This document shows, piece after piece, positions 37,009-47,546 of a DNA stretch of 64,000 nucleotides; position 1 is the stretch's first letter; every line of letters begins with the position of its first letter. The notes under the pieces are model-generated. The model was not told where the DNA came from and ran no database searches. It was given only the letters and a program-made list of their open reading frames with translations. Position numbers and translations under genes: made by a program. The stretch comes from Sophora flavescens (taxonomy: Eukaryota > Streptophyta > Magnoliopsida > Fabales > Fabaceae): NCBI GenBank assembly GCA_030762895.1, contig CM061065.1:74103676-74167675 (forward strand), given 5' to 3'.

Positions 37009-37130
37009 GTGTTTCGTCAACATTGCACAAACAAAACTCAAAAGAAAAGGTCAAATATATACAAATAAAAATTAAAAAGTCTAAAGTAGTTGCCTCCTTT
37101 GTTACTAATGATATTGGTAGTGCCAATCCC

Positions 37131-37150
37131 CAAAAACGGTGCCAAAAACA
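37131..37150 (-). other. Primer-binding region of element C
   Basis: The minus strand next to the LTR edge at 37151 reads TGTTTTTGGCACCGTTTTTG followed by GGGAT. It is similar to the TGGCGCCGTTGCCGGGG sequence of Tat/Athila elements (Asp-tRNA primer), with three or four mismatches. Confidence 0.55.
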
Positions 37151-37471
37151 TGATTGGCTCCGGCAAGTGTACCAGATAGAAGCAAGTAATAATTAAAACG
37201 GCAAGTAAATTACCGAGTATTGAACTCAGGGATTGAGAAACCAAGTACAACTCACAAATTAAACAACTATTTTAGACTAAGAAATAAGTGTGAATAGATT
37301 TCAAGAAAATAAAAGAAACAATAAAAGAAATCAAAATCATATATTTTTTTTGTTTTTAAATATGAGAAGAGATTTCTAGGATTGAGGCTACCACAATGAC
37401 AAATTATGAAATCTAATTGACTACCCCTTTATTAATATTTAACTCAATTGAAGGTGAATCATCTAACTTAG
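37151..37471 (-). mobile_element. Element C 5' LTR (minus sense), part next to the primer site
   Basis: Parallels 26741-27067 of the other LTR (tgattggctccggcaagtg...). It stops at aacttag and is replaced by gypsy pol sequence of element D. The LTR resumes near 51701 at the equivalent of about 28055, so roughly 1 kb of LTR is missing. Confidence 0.88.
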
Positions 37472-37719
37472 TGATGATGGTTAAAGAGCAGGAATTACTG
37501 GAACAATTTCGAGATCTAAGTTTGTTAGTTGAGAGTACGCCAGGAAAACTGTGTCTGAACAGGACCACCGTGTCAAATGGATTAATGGAGCAAATAAAGG
37601 AGAATCAAGAGACTGATCAGTATCTGCAGACAGAAAGAGACTTAGTACGTCAAGGAGCTCTGTCAGAGTTTAGAGAAGGAATAGATGGAATCTTGAGGTT
37701 TGGCGAGAAAATCTATGTA
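37472..37719 (+). pseudogene. Chromovirus pol segment before the integrase, left of the CACTA
   Basis: Frame reading MVKEQELLEQFRDLSLLVES, then DQYLQTERDLVRQGALSEF and GILRFGEKIYV. This is the linker between RNase H and the integrase zinc domain in Tekay-type gypsy polyproteins. The frame enters from noncoding LTR sequence of element C, so it has no authentic start. It is cut after the codons for KIYV by the CACTA, and resumes with PDDAEL at 46219 in the same frame. Confidence 0.88.
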
Positions 37720-37740
37720 CACTACTACAGAAAAGGGCTT

Positions 37741-38265
37741 CAGTAGCGCTTTTTTTGGTCTTTAGTAGCGCTTCAGAGCGCTATCTATTCACCCGCTACT
37801 GAAGGTGGGAGAGATTCAATAGCGCTTAAAAAATCGCTACTGAAAGTAGGAATAGGTAGCGCTTCCTTGAGAAAGCACTGTCTAAAGTTGGTAATTACAC
37901 AATCTATTACATACTTTAGGCAGCGCTTTCTCAAGGAAGCGCTGTCTATTTGTCACTTTAGGCAGCGTTTTTTCAAGAAAGCGCTACTGAAAGTAGGAAT
38001 AGGTAGCGCTTCCTTGAGAAAGCGCTGTCTAAAGACAATCTATTATATACTTTAGACAGCGCTTTCTCAAGGAAGTGCTGTCTATTTGTCACTTTAGGCA
38101 GCGTTTTTTCAAGAAAGCGCTACTGAAAGTAGGAATAGACAGCGCTTCCTTGAGAAAGCGCTGTCTAAAGACAATCTATTACATACTTTAGACAGCGCTT
38201 TCTCAAGGAAGCGCTGTCTATTTGTCACTTTAGACATCGTTTTTTCAAGAAAGCGCTACCTATCC
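37741..38265. repeat. Left subterminal repeat array of the Pack-CACTA
   Basis: Three tandem units of about 135 bp (about 37857-38002, 38003-38138, 38139-38265). Each contains inverted pairs built on AGCGCTTCCTTGAGAAAGCG and CGCTTTCTCAAGGAAGCGCT. They end in a poly-C/poly-T tract near 38266-38288. Such arrays are presumed transposase-binding sites. Confidence 0.9.
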
Positions 38266-38599
38266 CCCCCCCCCCCCCCTTTTTTTTCATTATTCACTGT
38301 TTTTCTACATTTCCCACCTGCACCACCATCCCTCATCAATTCACAGTAGCACTGCATTTAGGTACATCACACACATACACATAAATAATATACAAAGCTT
38401 ACATATATTTTTTAAATTATTTACATTGTTTTTCTATATTTCCCACATGCACACAGCAAAACTAAGACATTAAACGGTACAAGGGGTATCCCAACCCGTA
38501 TACAATAATAACCCAACAACACTAGCAGTTTCTGCAGCAATAGTCAATCTCCTATGCCAGTCTAAACCAAGTTTTTGTCCTTTGCTTTAGTGTAAATGA
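38266..38599. other. No gene seen
   Basis: Homopolymer C then T tract (about 38266-38288) followed by AT-rich sequence leading into the polygalacturonase fragment. It may be captured 3' flank of that gene. Confidence 0.5.
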
Positions 38600-39040
38600 T
38601 CCTTCAAGGTACCATTTGCAGGGTACTCATAGACCAGTAGACCACTATATCTCCTTGAGCTGGAAGAAGCTCAATATCTGAGAGAGTCAAGTTGGTGCAT
38701 GGGACAGAGTCACTACAAGCAAAATGCATAGGTGGGCGCCTTATATCATAAGTTCCCTTTATGTTTGTGTAAACTATATCTGATACCAACACTGCAGAGG
38801 TCTTGTTGCTACAATCCTTAGGGAGGCAGTAGAATTGGTCAATTATAATTGGATTCTTTACACTATCCATGTGAATATTACTGAATGTTACACACGATCT
38901 CGATCCCCGATCCACCTTGCCATGTCTTGATTCTAACCCCATTATCTGACACTTTTATAACCGAGTCTCTCACTGTAATATTTGAAACACAGGCTCGAGA
39001 GTTGTGATTTCCCAGACTACCAATCCTGAATAAAAATAAC
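38600..39040 (-). pseudogene. Captured polygalacturonase (GH28) fragment, C-terminal exons
   Basis: The minus strand at 39030-38890 reads IGSLGNHNSRACVSNITVRD and then NGVRIKTWQGGSG. At 38890-38640 it reads FSNIHMDSVKNPIIIDQFYC, DCSNKTSAVLVSDIVYTNIK, then CTNLTLSDIELLPAQGDIV. This is the C-terminal half of the plant polygalacturonase beta-helix, with RIK as part of the active-site set. A frameshift sits where the two frames meet (about 38890), and the end is scrambled after GDIV. The upstream part with the catalytic Asp residues is absent. In plants these secreted enzymes cut homogalacturonan in the cell wall. This fragment cannot be functional and is interpreted as CACTA cargo. Confidence 0.88.
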
Positions 39041-39556
39041 AAGATAACATTAGCCAGGGAAAATATATGTAAGCTCATAAGAACAAGAAATTAACCAGCT
39101 AGTACAATAAATTATAAACTTCCACCATGTTTGATTTATAGTTGAGAAGCTGCAAACATACGTTTGGAACAATGTAGCTATAGAATTTCCTTAGGACAAA
39201 TGTACTCTTGGAACGGTAAACTAAACGTTATAGCCAGCGACATGCAGATAAGTTATATTATATGAATAATTATTTTTAATCATAATGCAGTTCTACAAAG
39301 TACAAACTCTTTCCTCTCCTTTAGGTACCTTTTTAGTCACACAGAATTCAGAATGATTTGCAGCTAAAGTATATAAGAATGAATTTAATTTTGATGTACC
39401 ATAATTGTAAGAGTTTTATGCTATTTTCCAATAATGTGTTGCTACATCATTTAATAAACTTGAAGCATTAGATAAGTTTTAACTCATTAAATGATGGAGC
39501 AGCTATAAAATTTTATAAAAATGACTGTGTATTAAAATTTAACTTGAGAAGAATAC

Positions 39557-42262
39557 CTATGACACATATCATAGATGCCCATTGATGCGCCAATAGGTTG
39601 CCAAGTAACCATTACACGAGAAAGAGCAAGTAGCTGTTTTGAGAGAGCTAAAACAAATAAGCAACATGTAAATTGTAGACAAAAGTACAAAATTGCAACA
39701 ACTACAACAAAGGCTCTGTCTCGCAAGTCCGATAAGCTAGCTTATAACTTATTTAACTAGCTTATAAGTTTGTTTGATCAGAATCCCGTTAAGTGATGAA
39801 AAAAATACAAAGTTACAACAACAAAGTGAATTTTAATGTCTGACCGAGGCTTTAAATTCAAACAAGAATTTGATGTATAATAGACTAATACAAAGAGAAA
39901 GGAAAAAGAAAAGTAGATTCTTGTTTGAAAAGCATATATGACAATATTACATTAAAATTAAAAAGTTCCACCCTATAGGAAAACAAAGTAAAAGTAACAT
40001 GCATTAGAGTGGCATATTCAACATGATCAAAACGACATTTGCCTCCTAGTGCACTAACAGCAAATGGATGGCTGTAGAACCAAACAAATGCTGATATTGT
40101 TCATAACCTATAAGACACGAAGAATCCTACAAAGGTACAACAGCTAGTTCTAAAAGGACACATGAACCAAAATTTAGAAATTCTCTAATGCTTCATCAGT
40201 TAATGTAATATATATCCACTAGACTTGTAACAGTTATTTATTGTTTAAATGATGAAATCATATATAATTATTACTGAAGTAACAGCAGGAGGAGGAAAAA
40301 CAATAGCATAAACAGTCTTACCTTGTTTGTGTCCTGAAAAGAGTTGAGTTGTGCTATTCTGTCCTCGGCAGGGACAAAAACTTTCCTCAAAATAATGTCT
40401 CCATTTTGTGCGATCCTAAGTCCAATTTTATTCTCTATTTTTGTGACTGTTAAACCAGGCACGTCCTTTTTCACAATATATCTGAAATAATATGTAAAGA
40501 GTACTTGTAAAGCAGGAAACAAAAGCATCAAGAAAATATAAAGCTTGATATATATGAAAAACAATCTAGAACTTCTTAATGTCTAATTGTAATATTTTCC
40601 TAGGCTATATTCTTCACTGTGATATTGTAAATGGCTAAGAAAATAGAAAGATTCACTGGTTTTTTTGGGTATGTGCAAAACTCCAACCAGGCAATAATGG
40701 TCTTACATTTGGTTAACATTAACATACACTAAACCAAAGATCAAAACATTCACATCTATGTTAATCATTGCATTTGTTCCCTCTTTTTTTTTTCTTTTTC
40801 TTTAGGGGAGCAAGGCAAGAGTATAACACAGTCCATGAACATTCATAGACATTTGGATCTCCATGAGAAAATTTCTTATATTTAAGGACTAGAAAATGCC
40901 AGGACTAAGGTAGCATATTGCCTACCCATTTATTTGATTTGTTGTGGTATTCCTAGCAAAGATAACCAACAAATCAGCAAATGTACTGTTTCCTATCCAC
41001 CTTTTTTGGCCCTCAAGGATCCAACCTCCTTCCACCTGATCTTTTCAATGCAAAGCAAGTACATTATTGAATTTTGTGATCGCTTGAGCAGAATGAAGAT
41101 ATAACTAATTCAACAGGCAAGTGAGTCAAAAAGAGGCAAAATGCAACTTGCTGCAGAAGAAAATATTAGATAAGATGCATAAGGCACTGGACCTTTGTTG
41201 CTGTGGTTTTCAAAGCACTGGCATCACTTCCATAGTCAGGTTCAGTCAAAGCCTAATAAAAAAGAAGCTAACCTCTTTGAGAAGTGGTGCTTTAGAAAAA
41301 TGATACAAATATTACAGTGGCATGAAAGGTAACTTACCCAACATGCTATAGTTTGTAGCTGTGCCAAAGAAGGTAGATACTTTTGCTTCTGAGCTTCTGA
41401 GCCACACAAAGCTATCCTTGACAGTCAATCAAAGATATGAAATATCAGGAACTATTAATAACTATAAAGGAAACAATTACCATTCAGATATTTATTATTA
41501 ACAAACAAAGTTATTACCAATAGTGAGCATTGCCAAGGATGAATGGACCAAAAAGAAAGTTGAACAGCTTGCATCAACTCTAGCAATTTCTGTTGCAGCT
41601 ACAGCACATCCAGTAACAGAAAGACCAGGACAACCATAACCCTGAGAATCAGAGCTAGCTAAGACCTCCTTTTACAGTGTCTTATACCTAAGACAAGATA
41701 CAAGGGGAATATGTATATAGAGAACCTTGATGGTGCCACCAGCAATATGCAGTGCACCTATCTTTGGAATAATTTGAAATGGGAATTTGGCCTTCTCCCA
41801 ATACTGCTAAAAAAGCATGAGATTGGGTGTGAGAAGAAAAACAAAAAATTGAGATAAGATAATTGCTTAATCTTTTCATATTATGCATACTCATCCCCCC
41901 TTAAAAAAAGTGTAATGATATATTTTAGTCCATTGTCAGCTTAGTCCTCCAATAATAAATACATCAACATAGTACATTAATTTCATTTTTTTGACATCAA
42001 ACTAGTCTTCCAATTGACATTGAAAGACTGTTTTGATGTATTTAATATTCAAGAACCAAAGCAATGACCCTTATATCTTTAGAGGACCAAAATAAACATA
42101 TACTTAAAAAGAAAAAAAAAATGGGGCAAAGATAGGGAGTATAAAAACATGCCTCAGTCATAATGGGAGCAATTTCTTTTTCCATACAGTCTCTCACTTT
42201 CTTCCTAATGGCCTTCTCCTCCGGTGTCAATAAGTCATCTAACTGAAAATAATCTGATGTTG
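39557..42262 (-). pseudogene. ACX4: Captured ACX4 (peroxisomal short-chain acyl-CoA oxidase) gene fragment, eight exons
   Basis: Exons in minus order: 42262-42153 (LDDLLTPEEKAIRKKVRDCM), 41803-41726 (YWEKAKFPFQIIPKIGAL), 41642-41518 (GYGCPGLSVTGCAVAATEIA), 41416-41338 (ALCGSEAQKQKYLPSLAQLQ), 41252-41193 (ALTEPDYGSDASALKTTATK), 41035-40926 (VEGGWILEGQKRWIGNSTFA), 40481-40322 (VKKDVPGLTVTKIENKIGLR) and 39633-39557 (SRVMVTWQPIGASMGIYDMC). They match the order of plant acyl-CoA oxidase 4, a flavoprotein of peroxisomal beta-oxidation. Most splice sites are canonical, and the first exon shown has a GC donor (ACTGAG then gcatg). The exons themselves are nearly intact. The transit/N-terminal exon and the C-terminal third are missing. 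Exon ends are by eye. Confidence 0.93.
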
Positions 42263-42352
42263 TACTTTGCAACAATTAAGACACAGAGAGAATGGAAGTG
42301 AATAAACTCCCCAAGCATATCTTGTTTCTTTCAGTGGAAAATATCTACAAAA

Positions 42353-43122
42353 CTATTTACTTGCCCATATCATGCAATGCCAAGGCATGACCAGGAATTC
42401 TGTGTCAGCAATTTGAGTTTCACAGTGTAGTTTCTTAACGGCAACATCCAAGTTATCATCCAATCGAGCCTTGTAAACACATCCAAAACCACCCTCACCC
42501 AAGATGTTACTTTCATGAAAATCATTGGCCATTTTTGCTGTTTGCTTATAATCAATTATTGGAACAGACCCCATCATACCAACCATCTTCAAAGAACTGA
42601 ATTTACCCAGAGATGGTGCTAAGGGGATCCCTTTCTCTGCATCTTGACATTCACAAAACAGTAACAAGGAAAAAAGAGTAAGAGAAATCTCAGACAATAC
42701 CAAATTAGCAATTCAATGATGAATTTTCTTGAAACAGAGAAGTGTGAAGCAAAAACAGGAATAAGAGAAATGGAATAGTGCAAAGTAAACAAATAAAAAA
42801 ATACCCGAGCTTTGAACATATTTGTTCCTATTGGATTTTAAAGGGTACTTGCTATGATAAATCCAGAAGCATAACAAACTGAAAATGAGTGCTCCAAGTG
42901 CAGTGGTGATTACAGTGAGAGCTATTACCATTTTCTTGTGAGAGTGTTTTGGGTGTTGTTCCTCCCCCACCTGAATACCTAATCAACATGGGGAGTATAT
43001 AGGCATAGCAGTAATAGAATGATGAGAGAGAGACATGAATGATGAGTACCTGGGGAGAAAGCAGCCATGGATGTGGAAAATGGAGTAATGGGTTGGGGTT
43101 GAGGTGAAGAAACAGGAACTGC
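42353..43122 (-). pseudogene. Captured receptor-like kinase fragment (At1g80640-like)
   Basis: Exon a (about 43122-43050): VPVSSPQPQPITPFSTSMAA, extracellular Pro/Ser-rich. Exon b (42978-42805): EEQHPKHSHKKMVIALTVIT, then a membrane segment (ALGALIFSLLCFWIY) and basic stop-transfer residues. Exon c (42642 to about 42398): DAEKGIPLAPSLGKFSSLKM, IIDYKQTAKMANDFHES, the glycine loop GEGGFGCVYKA and VAVKKLHCE with the ATP-anchoring Lys. The match in layout to the Arabidopsis receptor-like kinase At1g80640 is strong from memory. After ADTEF the homology stops and a stop codon follows at about 42354. Most of the kinase domain is lost. It abuts the ACX4 fragment, so the two genes were joined during capture. 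Confidence 0.85.
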
Positions 43123-44064
43123 AGAGAATACCATCCACGATCATCCTCACTTTAAGGAAGAATGCAAACCTTGAAATCATCCTCACTTTTTTCCACTTGA
43201 CCATGAATACCATCCACGATCTCCTTCAACGGCAACATAGTAGGTTACTTTGCTTCATCCCAAACAAACCTGGATCCATAAGAAAACACTAAATTTTAAA
43301 CATAAAATAGCTACTAATTGTATTGGCAGGTAAAATTAGTAGCAAACATAAAAAATTCTTGTCGTGGAAGAAGATCACAACAACAAATTCACCATTGAAA
43401 TTAAAAAACGTCACAAACTTTACCCAGAAAATGATGGAAATAAATCATTTAGGTATGAGACAGTTCACAAAGAAACACAATTAGAGAGAACCAGAGTTAG
43501 GAACTATGAAGCAAATCAAACTTATATAAAAAAAAAAGTGTAGCGGGAAAGGTATCAGACATGCAAATAAAAAACATTTGGAAAGTCAAGCATAAATTGT
43601 ATGATATAATTAAAACTTCAATCTCAGTTTATCTGCTATATGAACATGATCTATCATGTTTGCAACCACAACAATATCTTCCACTCTCGAATGGGTCCCT
43701 GCAATATAGAAGCTATTGTGAACCTGGGAGGGGGAGTTAGTGGCAGAAATTGGGGGTTGGGGTTCTGAAATTTCAACAACAAATAAGAAACTGAGTGAGA
43801 GGACGAAGCATACCTTGGACGTAGAACTCTATGATGATGAAATTCCTTGGATTCATCTTCGGAGATCTGAGTGAGAGAGAGCGCGAAGACGAAGGGGGTT
43901 GGTCAGAGGAGAAGGCGAAGGCGAGAGAGCAATATCCTCTGTGAGCACGTACGCTTCGTTTCGTTTGCTTCTGGCTTCCTCTGTGAGCAGAGGAGAGGGA
44001 GACGACACACGGTAGGGGAGAAGGCGCGATGAAGGGGAAGGGTTTCAGAAAGAGTGGCGCGATG
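43123..44064 (-). other. Captured or element-internal DNA, no clear gene
   Basis: Sequence between the kinase fragment and the internal 3' terminal repeat. Near 43860 the minus strand has a short ATG frame (MNPRNFIIIEFYVQG) followed by a possible donor gtatgc, which might be a first exon. A GC-richer stretch (43870-44060) encodes no recognisable domain. Confidence 0.35.
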
Positions 44065-44413
44065 AAGGGTTTGAGAAGAGTCGCGCGAGAAGCTGAGGGA
44101 AATATTTAGTAAAAGGGGAATAGACAACGCTTCTTTGAAAAAGCGCTATCTATTCTCTTACTTATAGTAGCGCTTTCTCAAGAAAACGCTATTTATTCTC
44201 TTACTTATAGTAGCGCTTTCTCAAGAAAACGCTATCTATTCCTATCAATCTACATTCAGTAGCGTTTCCTTGAAGGAGCGATGTCTTAGAATAAGGAATA
44301 GATAGCGCTCTCTTAAGGAAGCGCTATTAAAAACCTTCCGCCTATTTTTAAGTAGCGTTTTTTATTGAAGCGCTACTGAAAGTGCGCTACTAAAACCCTT
44401 TTCTGTAGTAGTG
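44065..44413. repeat. Internal 3' terminal unit of the Pack-CACTA
   Basis: Ends at 44413 with a perfect terminus (inverse CACTACTACAGAAAAGGG) but is followed by cac, not the TSD gta. It contains AGCGC/GCGCT inverted motif pairs and starts with atgaagggtttgaga, the same start as the outer copy at 45854-46215. Confidence 0.9.
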
Positions 44414-44942
44414 CACTTTCAGTATCTTGACACATTTTAGAAAAACCTCAACAAGGGAGGCTTAAAGTTCAGACTTGATTGTAGAACAATAACAGAATGC
44501 TGAATGCAAGTGATGAAATATGCATATATGATGTTTTACAACCTAACAAAAGGTCAGGATTTTCATACCGAACTGATAATTTAGGAGCATTGGTGGACAT
44601 TTGGACACAGATATCAACATGCTACCATAATGTTTTATTAATCAAAGAACAATTAGGTAAATTATCAATTATGAGCCTTTTTTTAAGATTCCACGAAGCA
44701 CCTATAAAAATGTTAGACATGATTTTTTGTGGTTTTCAATTCAAGTAAAGACATTTCTAGCAGTTTAACTATGGCAAATCTTATTTACAGTTCCTAAAAC
44801 AGAAATAAATCCATCTTAAAGACCCTCTTTGGGAATCTATGGCTCCTTCTAAGGCAAAAACACAAAATTGCAAATCAGATTCAACAGGATCAATAATTAC
44901 ATAAAAAAAATAAACAACTAACACAGGATTCGAGAGATGTAC
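44414..44942. other. No gene recognised
   Basis: Sequence between the internal terminus and the BRIZ-type fragment. A plus-strand frame (44497-44748) has no recognisable domain. The part nearest 44942 is probably intron of the captured BRIZ-type gene. Confidence 0.4.
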
Positions 44943-45829
44943 CAAGGCAGACTGGACACGTAGGTTGTTCAGTTGAACTAGCAATGGATGGCTGTGCATG
45001 TTCAATTGAGCATGTGTACTTCACATCTAATGTGAAAAGAACACGGCAAACCTCCACCTATGTATATATAGAAAGAGCAACAACATTAATAGCGACATAA
45101 ATTCCCTAACCAATGATTAAATAGGTTTTCATTTAATAACTAATCAAGTATACTGTATATGATATGAACCACAATTGAAAAAAATTGAATTCTCAAACAA
45201 AAGAGAAACCTCAAGAGATGAGAAGCGACGACCATTGTAATGCTTGTAGAAACTGTCTGTAGAGTCCTGGTCATCGAACCGCATTAAAACATCATATCGA
45301 TCCTCCATCCCATCCATTCTCGAGATTGAAATTGAACATGATGATTGATGAAATGAAATTGAAATTGAAATTGAAATCGAAATTCCTAAATGAAATGAAC
45401 CCGACAATCCGCATCTCTAGGATATGGTGAATAAAGGAACCACTGCAAGTGGCGGAAATCAGCATATGTCATGTGATTTGGCACTCCGACAACACACACA
45501 AGTGGTTTCCGTCCAACCTAACAATACAAAGAAGGAAAACGAAGTGATTCTTCAATTAGACTCTACGATTATTCAAAATTGAAGAAGGAAGAAAGAAAAG
45601 CAGTTACGGGAAGAGAAGGAGGGGATAGGGAAGCAGGATCGTCGGGGAAAAGATGCATGAGGCCGCGGGTCTCTTCGATTCTAGGGTTTCCAAAAGAGAA
45701 ATTGAGGAGTGTGGTAGAGAAAGAGGAGGATTCAGTTCTCAGCTCCTCGTTGGAGTTGGAGGAAGGTGGTGGTATCGCTATCAGGGTGCGACGCAGAGCA
45801 CTTAGAAATGAGGGTGCAACGCAGAGCAC
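44943..45829 (-). pseudogene. BRIZ1: Captured BRAP2/BRIZ-type RING ubiquitin ligase fragment, N-terminal exons
   Basis: Four exons in minus order. 45829-45608: FGNPRIEETRGLMHLF plus Ser/Pro-rich sequence. 45517 to about 45410: KPLVCVVGVPNHMTYADF, then after a one-base shift CSGSFIHHILEMRIV, the BRAP2 RRM-like domain. About 45312-45210: DRYDVLMRFDDQDSTDSFYK, HYNGRRFSSLEV. About 45054-44943: CRVLFTLDVKYTCSIEHAQP, TEQPTCPVCL, the first two Cys of the RING. The rest of the RING, the ZnF-UBP domain and the coiled coil are missing. Plant BRIZ1/2 form an E3 complex needed for germination (established knowledge). A (TTTCAA)n-type repeat sits just before exon three. The symbol is a best match from memory; BRIZ2 is the alternative. 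Confidence 0.82.
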
Positions 45830-45853
45830 TTAGAAAGGTGGTGGTATCGCTAT

Positions 45854-46215
45854 GAAGGGTTTGAGAAAGAGTCGCGCGAGAAAAAGAGGGTTGTGTGAGG
45901 GAAATATTTAGTAAAAGGGGAATCGATAGCGCTTCTTTGAAAAAGCGCTATCTATTTACTTACCTATGATAGCGTTTTTTTGAGGAAACGCTATCTATTC
46001 TCTTACTTATAATAGCGCTTCCTCAAGAAAACGCTATCTATTCCTATCATTCTACATTTAATAGCATTTCCTTAAAGGAGCGCTGTCTTAGAATAAGGAA
46101 TAGATAGCGCTCTCTTAAGGAAGCGCTATTAAAAACCTTCTGCCTATTTTTTAGTAGCGTTTTTCATTGAAGTGCTACTGAAAGTGCGCTACTAAAACCC
46201 TTTTTTGTAGTAGTG
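45854..46215. repeat. Outer 3' terminal unit of the Pack-CACTA
   Basis: Diverged copy of 44065-44413, ending with the true element end at 46215 next to the TSD gta. Its terminal repeat has one mismatch to the left end (AAAAAAGGG for AGAAAAGGG), whereas the internal terminus matches perfectly. Confidence 0.9.
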
Positions 46216-47515
46216 GTACCTGATGATGCTGAGCTGAGGAAGCTGATTTTAGAAGAGGCTCATAAGAGCAGGTTGAGTATGCACCCAGGGGCCACGAAGA
46301 TGTATCAAGATCTTAAGAAGTTGTGCTGGTGGTATGGGATGAAAAGAGATGTAATGGAATACGTCGCTTCTTGTTTGGTATGTCAGAAAGCCAAAGTTGA
46401 ACACCAAAGACCAGCAGGAATGTTACAGTCTTTAGATATTCAAGAATGGAAATGGGATGGAATCTCGATGGATTTCGTGACCAGTTTACCAAGGACTAAG
46501 AAGGGTTATGAGGCTATATGGGTAATAGTGGACCGACTGACTAAGTCAGCTCACTTTTTTCCAATCAATATGAGATACTCTATGGATAAGTTAGCCCAAC
46601 TGTACATCAGAGAGATTGTAAGACTGCATGGTGTGCCTTCGAGCATTGTTTCAGATCAAGACCCGCGATTTACATCGAGGTTTTGGTAGAGTCTGCAAAA
46701 ATCGCTTGGAACGAAACTCAGATTAAGTTTCACATATCATCCCCGGACTGATGGACAAACGGAAAGGACAATCCAGTCACTAGAGGACTTGCTGAGAGCT
46801 TGTGTTTTGGAGGATGTCGGGGGTTGGGACGAGTCCCTACCGTTGACAGAATTCACCTACAATAATAGTTTCCATTCAAGCATTGGAATGGCACCTTATG
46901 AAACCCTGTATGGTCGACGATGCCGGACGCCTTTGTGTTGGTACCAGGATGGTGAGAGTTTGTTGTTGGGTCCAGACTTCGTGCAACAAACGACATAAAA
47001 GGTGAAGATGATCCAGGAGAAAATGAGGACTACTCAGAGCCGACAGAAGAGCTACGCGGACAAGAAACGACGACCTTTAGAGTTTGAGGAAGGCGAACAT
47101 GTATTCTTGAGAGTCACGCCAACGACTGGGATTGGCAGAGTACTAAAGTCCAGAAAGCTTACTCCCAAGTTCATTGGACCCTACCAAATTCTTCGTCGTG
47201 TAGGTCCAATAGCTTATAAAATATCTTTACCACCCTTTCTTTCCAATATCCATAATGTCTTTCATGTCTCTCAGTTGAGAAAATACATTCCTGATCCATC
47301 ACATATCATAAAGCCTGACAAAGTACAGTTAAAAGAGAACCTGTCCTTTGTGACTTCGCCGGCACGAATATCGGATAGGATGACAAAGCAGCTCAGAGGT
47401 AAGCAAATTCCTTTGGTCAAAGTCATCTGGAATGAGACGACCGGAGAAGCAGCGTGGGAAGCTGAGGACAAGATGAAGTTGCAGTACCCTGAGTTATTTC
47501 AAGGTATGTAATTTC
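46216..47515 (+). pseudogene. Chromovirus integrase with C-terminal chromodomain (element D)
   Basis: The frame resumes with PDDAELRKLILEEAHKS, then the zinc domain (H in EEAHKS and LSMHPG, C in SCLVCQK), the DDE core (DGISMDFVTSLP, IVSDQDPRFTSRFW, HPRTDGQTERTIQSLED; all three acidic residues present), the C-terminal blocks FLRVTPTTGIGRVLKSRKL and HNVFHVSQLRKYIP, and a chromodomain tail (KQLRGKQIPLVKVIWNETTG, AAWEAEDKMKLQYPELF). Two in-frame stops break it: TAG at 46687-46689 where CAG is expected, and TAA at 46996-46998. Integrase inserts cDNA, and chromodomains are thought to direct insertion toward heterochromatin marks. The termination codon at 47513 lies 30 bp before the polypurine tract. 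Confidence 0.93.
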
Positions 47516-47531
47516 GAGGACGAAATTCTTT

Positions 47532-47546
47532 TTAGAGGGGTAGAGT
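47532..47546 (+). other. Polypurine tract of element D
   Basis: tttagaggggtagagt immediately before the LTR start TGTAACACCC at 47547. Confidence 0.75.

Larger units (their letters stand above)
37720..46215. mobile_element. Pack-CACTA transposon carrying four host-gene fragments
   Basis: Left end CACTACTACAGAAAAGGG and right end (inverse) CACTACTACAAAAAAGGG, with 3-bp TSD GTA at 37717-37719 and 46216-46218. Removing 8,496 bp plus one TSD rejoins an uninterrupted chromovirus pol frame. Subterminal arrays of TAGCGC/GCGCTA motif pairs lie at both ends. The interior holds fragments of polygalacturonase, ACX4, a receptor-like kinase and a BRIZ-type E3, all minus strand with introns. No transposase is seen, so it would depend on an autonomous relative. 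A second 3' terminus lies inside at 44413. Confidence 0.95.

Noticed and set aside
37417..37471. An apparent start codon for a new gene joining LTR and gypsy pol
   Set aside because: The Met is in noncoding C LTR sequence. The frame is a chance fusion at the deletion breakpoint and is cut by the CACTA.
37741..38265. Possible satellite array or CRISPR-like array
   Set aside because: Only three ~135-bp units, directly inside a CACTA end with a proven TSD, and matched by inverted copies at the other end.
39557..42262. A functional host ACX4 gene
   Set aside because: Start and C-terminal third are missing, neighbouring sequence is other gene fragments, and the whole block lies between CACTA ends with a TSD.
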